Origin: an uncultured bacterium
GTDB lineage: Bacteria > Planctomycetota > Phycisphaerae > Phycisphaerales > SM1A02
Direction: 5' to 3'
Length of the DNA: 7,720 nt
NCBI GenBank assembly: GCA_903938205.1
Contig: CAJACJ010000223.1
Span: forward strand, 1 to 7,720
Shown here in pieces: positions 4,919-7,720 of this stretch. Every line of letters starts with the position of its first letter. Position 1 is the stretch's first letter. The translations under genes were made by a program, and so were the position numbers. Below the pieces are notes generated by a model. It ran no database searches. It was given only the letters and a program-made list of their open reading frames with translations, and was not told the DNA's origin.

Positions 4919-7645
4919 TCAGTCAGCGCTGCGTGCAACCGCAACATCCCACCAGCCATCCTTGTTCATACGACCACCGTTGCTGGCCAAGCGAACATCT
5001 TCCATGTCAAGCCAACCGTCGTTGTTCAAGTCGGCGCTGACTAAGTCAGTCAGACCGCGATCAACAAGTTCAGCAACAGAGATGCCGCTGAGCGGCTCTG
5101 GCGGACTCATGAACGAAGTACCGCAACCGGTTTCGCCCTGCTGTCCAAAGTTGCCAATGATGATGTTGCCATCATTCACATTGATCATGCCGTTGCCGTC
5201 CAAGTCCGCATTTGGATTGCCCACGATGTAGGCGCCCCAGTCGAGAACATCGACAACTTCGTCGTTGATCAAATCTCCAGCGACCAGTGTGGCCGTTGAA
5301 TTCCAAATCTGACCGCCGTCAATCACGGTGGCAACGCGTCGAAGCGAACGACCCTTCTCTTCAATGGCAACGCAGTCGTATGTGTCGACCGCGAGATCAG
5401 TGAGAGAGATGGTTGCAGCACCATTCACAAGCGTGACAGGTTGCGACGCTTTGAGCGTGTAACCATTGGCGCCGTGAATGTTCAGCGTGAGAAGTCGCGC
5501 ACTGCTGGCCGCGTAACTGCCGCTGTTGGTGTATGACACCGCGAAGTCACCGGTGTTGGAATTGTTCACTGTCACGCTGGTGGTTGCCGTGCTTGAATTG
5601 CCGCACAGATCTGTCGACGACCAAGTGACCGTGGTTGTTCCAACCGCGTACATGGCATCCATGCCCGCACCGTCGCTTCGCGAAGAAGTTTGGGTGACGG
5701 CGCCACAGGCATCAGTTGCGGTTGGTGCAATCAAAGCAACGCGAGCAAATGCGCCTTCGCCAGCATCGGCATTCACCGAAACCGCTTCAGGCACATTGCT
5801 AAACACTGGACTTGTGTCGTCCACCTTGAAGCCACTGCTGGCAACAAGAGCTGGCACCAACTTGCTACCAAAGCCATCGGTGAACTCAGTTGGAAGGGTG
5901 CCGTCAGGGAAGAACTGAACATCAGTTCCGCTGCCGTCACACGTTCCACCAAGCACGGTGAAGTGCATGCGCGCAACAACCTTAGAGATCACGCTGGCAG
6001 GTGGCTGACCAAGCGGAATGGAAGTCACAAGAAGTGCGGTTCCAGCGGCTTGATTAATGGTATTTAGCGGCAGTTCATTAAACGGCGCATCACCCGCGGT
6101 GATGGAGTTCAATGTCATGTTTGCTGGGTTCCATGAGATGTAAATTTGACCTGACACAATTGGGCTAAGCACGCCACTTAAGGTCGCATCAACATTCACT
6201 GATCCACCGGCGTGATTGCATGCACCAGCATTGTTGGTCAGAGTGAGGGTTGCGGGAGCTTCGCATTCATCAGGAATGCCGTTCAGGTTCACATCGCGCG
6301 AATTGCCGCTGGAAATGTCGCATGAATCTGGAATGCCGTTGCCGTTGCAGTCGAGTGCTTGGGTAGTTTCCCATTCCATTATTGAAGTCCATTGACTTGA
6401 TGCAGGGAGGTCATTCCAAAGACCACTGTTATCTCCAAAATGCAGCCAATTTTCTGCTCCGCCTTGATTATTGGGTTCAATGCTTGCCCAACGTGTATAA
6501 TTCCAAGTTTCACCTGTAACCCAACGCCACCCTCCTGCTGGTTCTGTGAAATCAGGAGAGCTTGTATCTTGGAATCCGCCTATCCAAGGGCGATCTAAAT
6601 TAAATTGCGCAATCACAGTACGAAGAAATTCATTTTCAGCAGAACTAGTACTTGTTGCGAGATGGGCGTTTTGTAATTGAGCCGCATTTTCAGCATTGCT
6701 CCAAGTTCGTGAAACGCGATCACTCCAATACCAATGCCCATTGCCGCCATCTTCAACACGCCACTGAACCGCGCCAGGCGCAGGACTTCCGTTAGCGAGT
6801 AAATCGCAACTATCAGGCACGCCATTTACATTGCAATCCTTGGCAAAACCGCTGGTAAAGTCGCATGAATCTGGAATACCGTTGCCGTTGCAGTCTTGCG
6901 AAGTTCCATTGGCAATATCAGTCGAATCTTCAACACTATTGCCGTTGCAATCTGTTCCTGCCAACACAACAACTTGATCCATTCCCCACTTGTCAGTGGT
7001 GCCAGAAATGACGATTGACTTTGCATTTGCGCTTACAGCCGTAGTGAATGTTGTCCAAACGGTGTAAGGACCGTAAGGCATGGTGGTTACGGCGGTGTAG
7101 GAATTCAAGGGAGTTCCAGTGCCATCCACAGAACTAAATTCACTTACGGTCAACACGGCCGAAGAGGTGTAGGCAAATGAAATTTGATTCGCTGAGAAAT
7201 CCTTTAATCCGACAACAATGCGGCCATTTGGAGAGTAAACAATGCCCGCATTAGGCTCATTAGAGCCCCAAAATGTATTAAGAACCTTTGCGCCCGTAAA
7301 CGTAATTGCATTATTCATTTGGCTAACGCCATTAGCACTTGTTCCGCCTGAATAGGCATTATTGACAAGGTCATTTTGGCTAAACCCACTAAAATTGCAT
7401 GTTCGGGTAGGTGTTGTGACTTCGGCACCTGTTGTATTACCAGTGGTTGTTTCATCTGCATCAGATGAATCGACCGTTCTGCTAATCGTGGTGGCGCGTG
7501 TATTCAAACCAGTCGCTTTAGTTGAAATTGAGACAGTCTTTCCTTGATAGGAAATACCGCCTTTTGCTGCAGCAACTGCGGAACCCGTGATAGAACAAGC
7601 ACATAGGAATACAGACACCACGACTCTTTGATTGAATGAAGACAT
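4919..7645 (-). CDS. Secreted C-type lectin / cohesin-like / HYR / dockerin-like protein (gene A)
   Basis: The protein has 908 residues from the ATG at 7645. An in-frame TTG at 7651 is rejected because AAAAGGGG abuts it, whereas the ATG is 6 nt away. A signal peptide (hydrophobic 8-20, likely cut near AVA at 24-26) is followed by a Thr/Ser-rich linker to about 80. An unassigned beta-rich domain covers about 82-230. Three 19-residue DCNGNG.PDSCD-type repeats follow (232-288), then a C-type lectin domain (291-428) with EPN (390-392) and WND (410-412), then two more repeats (432-464). A cohesin-like domain runs about 469-608, with Cys476 and Cys569 matching Cys109 and Cys492 of gene B. HYR spans about 612-694. 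The TYDC-containing domain and EF-hand loops (D791, D814, D872 and a partial fourth) end the protein. The lectin suggests carbohydrate binding and the Asp/Asn loops calcium binding outside the cytoplasm; both are inferences. No enzyme motif was seen. Confidence 0.9.
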   Translation of the reverse strand: MSSFNQRVVVSVFLCACSITGSAVAAAKGGISYQGKTVSISTKATGLNTRATTISRTVDSSDADETTTGNTTGAEVTTPTRTCNFSGFSQNDLVNNAYSGGTSANGVSQMNNAITFTGAKVLNTFWGSNEPNAGIVYSPNGRIVVGLKDFSANQISFAYTSSAVLTVSEFSSVDGTGTPLNSYTAVTTMPYGPYTVWTTFTTAVSANAKSIVISGTTDKWGMDQVVVLAGTDCNGNSVEDSTDIANGTSQDCNGNGIPDSCDFTSGFAKDCNVNGVPDSCDLLANGSPAPGAVQWRVEDGGNGHWYWSDRVSRTWSNAENAAQLQNAHLATSTSSAENEFLRTVIAQFNLDRPWIGGFQDTSSPDFTEPAGGWRWVTGETWNYTRWASIEPNNQGGAENWLHFGDNSGLWNDLPASSQWTSIMEWETTQALDCNGNGIPDSCDISSGNSRDVNLNGIPDECEAPATLTLTNNAGACNHAGGSVNVDATLSGVLSPIVSGQIYISWNPANMTLNSITAGDAPFNELPLNTINQAAGTALLVTSIPLGQPPASVISKVVARMHFTVLGGTCDGSGTDVQFFPDGTLPTEFTDGFGSKLVPALVASSGFKVDDTSPVFSNVPEAVSVNADAGEGAFARVALIAPTATDACGAVTQTSSRSDGAGMDAMYAVGTTTVTWSSTDLCGNSSTATTSVTVNNSNTGDFAVSYTNSGSYAASSARLLTLNIHGANGYTLKASQPVTLVNGAATISLTDLAVDTYDCVAIEEKGRSLRRVATVIDGGQIWNSTATLVAGDLINDEVVDVLDWGAYIVGNPNADLDGNGMINVNDGNIIIGNFGQQGETGCGTSFMSPPEPLSGISVAELVDRGLTDLVSADLNNDGWLDMEDVRLASNGGRMNKDGWWDVAVARSAD
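4922..5590 (-). repeat. Duplicated C-terminal module, copy in gene A
   Basis: This is the partner of 2322-2990, colinear without gaps. It encodes the TYDC-containing domain and EF-hand loops of gene A. Most differences are silent or conservative, such as Val for Thr beside the second loop and Asp for Asn in the VAELV.RGLTDL segment, so the encoded modules are close to interchangeable. Confidence 0.9.
6254..6352 (-). repeat. 19-residue calcium-binding-type repeats, units 4-5 of gene A
   Basis: Two units follow the lectin domain at the same 19-residue period as units 1-3: DCNGNGIPDSCDISSGNSR, then the degenerate DVNLNGIPDECEAP, where the first Cys is Val. The D.N.NG.PD.C pattern resembles thrombospondin type 3 or EF-hand-like calcium loops. 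The calcium role is inferred from the family. Confidence 0.8.
6317..6352 (-). repeat. 36-nt direct repeat, copy 2 (downstream of lectin)
   Basis: This 36-nt stretch matches 6860-6895 with a single mismatch. It encodes the first 12 residues of repeat unit 4 (DCNGNGIPDSCD). Confidence 0.85.
6362..6775 (-). other. C-type lectin-like domain within gene A
   Basis: Codons 291-428 match the fold outline: W.V.DGGNGHWYW at the start, the TWSNAENAAQLQNAHLAT helix and strand, WIGG, EPNNQGGAEN, LWND, and the closing strand WTSIMEWE. EPN and WND are the usual calcium and sugar ligands, and EPN in animal lectins favours mannose-type sugars. The cysteines that normally brace this loop region are absent. 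The domain sits between units 3 and 4 of the 19-residue repeat array. Confidence 0.85.
6782..6952 (-). repeat. 19-residue calcium-binding-type repeats, units 1-3 of gene A
   Basis: Three tandem units have an exact 57-nt period: DCNGNSVEDSTDIANGTSQ (degenerate, second Cys lost), DCNGNGIPDSCDFTSGFAK and DCNVNGVPDSCDLLANGSP. They link the N-terminal beta domain to the lectin domain. From memory, such repeats are frequent in planctomycete exported proteins. Confidence 0.85.
6860..6895 (-). repeat. 36-nt direct repeat, copy 1 (upstream of lectin)
   Basis: This is the partner of 6317-6352, offset by 543 nt (181 codons), and encodes the start of repeat unit 2. Recombination between the copies would remove unit 3 and the lectin in frame. 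Confidence 0.85.
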
Positions 7646-7651
7646 TGCCAA

Positions 7652-7659
7652 CCCCTTTT
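7652..7659 (-). promoter_or_regulatory. Shine-Dalgarno of gene A
   Basis: Minus-strand AAAAGGGG is followed by TTGGCA and then the ATG at 7645, an optimal 6-nt gap. It decides the start against the TTG at 7651. Confidence 0.75.
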
Positions 7660-7672
7660 GAAATATTTAGAG

Positions 7673-7702
7673 ATTAAAATTAAAGCCAAGCCGGAAAAAC
7701 AA
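7673..7702 (-). promoter_or_regulatory. Tentative promoter of gene A
   Basis: Minus-strand TTGTTT (7697-7702), an 18-nt gap and TTTAAT (7673-7678) give a 3/6 and 5/6 match to sigma-70-type boxes. The -10 lies 27 nt before the ATG, similar to the 29 nt seen for gene B. The region is generally A+T-rich, so chance matches are likely. Confidence 0.3.
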
Positions 7703-7704
7703 CC

Positions 7705-7720
7705 TCTAGCAATTTCTAGA
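7705..7720. repeat. Short inverted repeat at the window edge
   Basis: TCTAG and CTAGA flank CAATTT. The arms are only 5 bp but reach the last base, so a longer stem may continue outside. It could be an operator upstream of the tentative gene A promoter or part of a neighbouring terminator. Confidence 0.25.

Noticed and set aside
2322..5590. Long direct repeats as ends of a mobile element
   Set aside because: The repeats are coding modules in frame with two genes. No transposase, terminal inverted repeats or target duplication are visible.
6254..6952. Regularly spaced short repeats as a possible CRISPR array
   Set aside because: The 57-nt period is in frame and encodes DCNGNG-type protein repeats. 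The 'spacers' are coding and there are no cas genes.
7586..7597. Possible lipobox (LCAC) in the gene A signal peptide
   Set aside because: Cys at position -2 is atypical, and a good signal peptidase I site (AVA) follows shortly after, so ordinary secretion is more likely.

Overview
The window holds one gene fragment, one housekeeping-type gene and two large genes for modular secreted proteins. Taxon is inferred from protein style only. The secreted proteins combine a cohesin-like sandwich, an HYR domain and dockerin-like EF-hand loops, with DCNGNGIPDSCD-type repeats in one of them. They end in a module of the type '...ISVAELV.RGLTDLV.ADLNNDGWLDMEDV'. From memory this combination is typical of Planctomycetota, especially Phycisphaerae-like lineages. 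No rRNA, tRNA, CRISPR array or transposase gene is visible.

Layout: 1-117 (+) is the last 38 codons of an unrecognised gene. The spacer 118-282 carries a strong palindrome at 212-238. At 283-2175 (+) lies glmL, a MutL/GlmL-type ASKHA ATPase thought to serve adenosylcobalamin-dependent carbon-skeleton or amino mutases; it is not the mismatch-repair MutL. The remainder is on the minus strand and converges on glmL. Gene A (4919-7645) encodes a secreted protein with, in order, a beta-rich N-terminal domain, 19-residue Asp/Asn/Cys repeats interrupted by a C-type lectin domain, a cohesin-like domain, HYR and the C-terminal EF-hand module. Gene B (2319-4814) encodes a shorter paralogue in which a complete six-blade Kelch-like propeller sits inside the cohesin-like domain. 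Each minus-strand gene has its own Shine-Dalgarno sequence, a tentative promoter and its own hairpin terminator, so they look like separate transcription units.

The last roughly 220 codons of A and B are about 94% identical in DNA and lie exactly 2,600 nt apart without gaps. Identity drops sharply inside the HYR domain. The two proteins therefore look like one exported scaffold (cohesin-like + HYR + EF-hand tail) onto which different ligand-recognition modules have been inserted: a lectin within the repeat array of A and a propeller within the cohesin-like fold of B. The most notable observation is this nested-insertion architecture, supported by direct comparison of the two paralogues in the window. 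What the proteins bind, and whether the cohesin-like and dockerin-like parts interact, cannot be read from the sequence.
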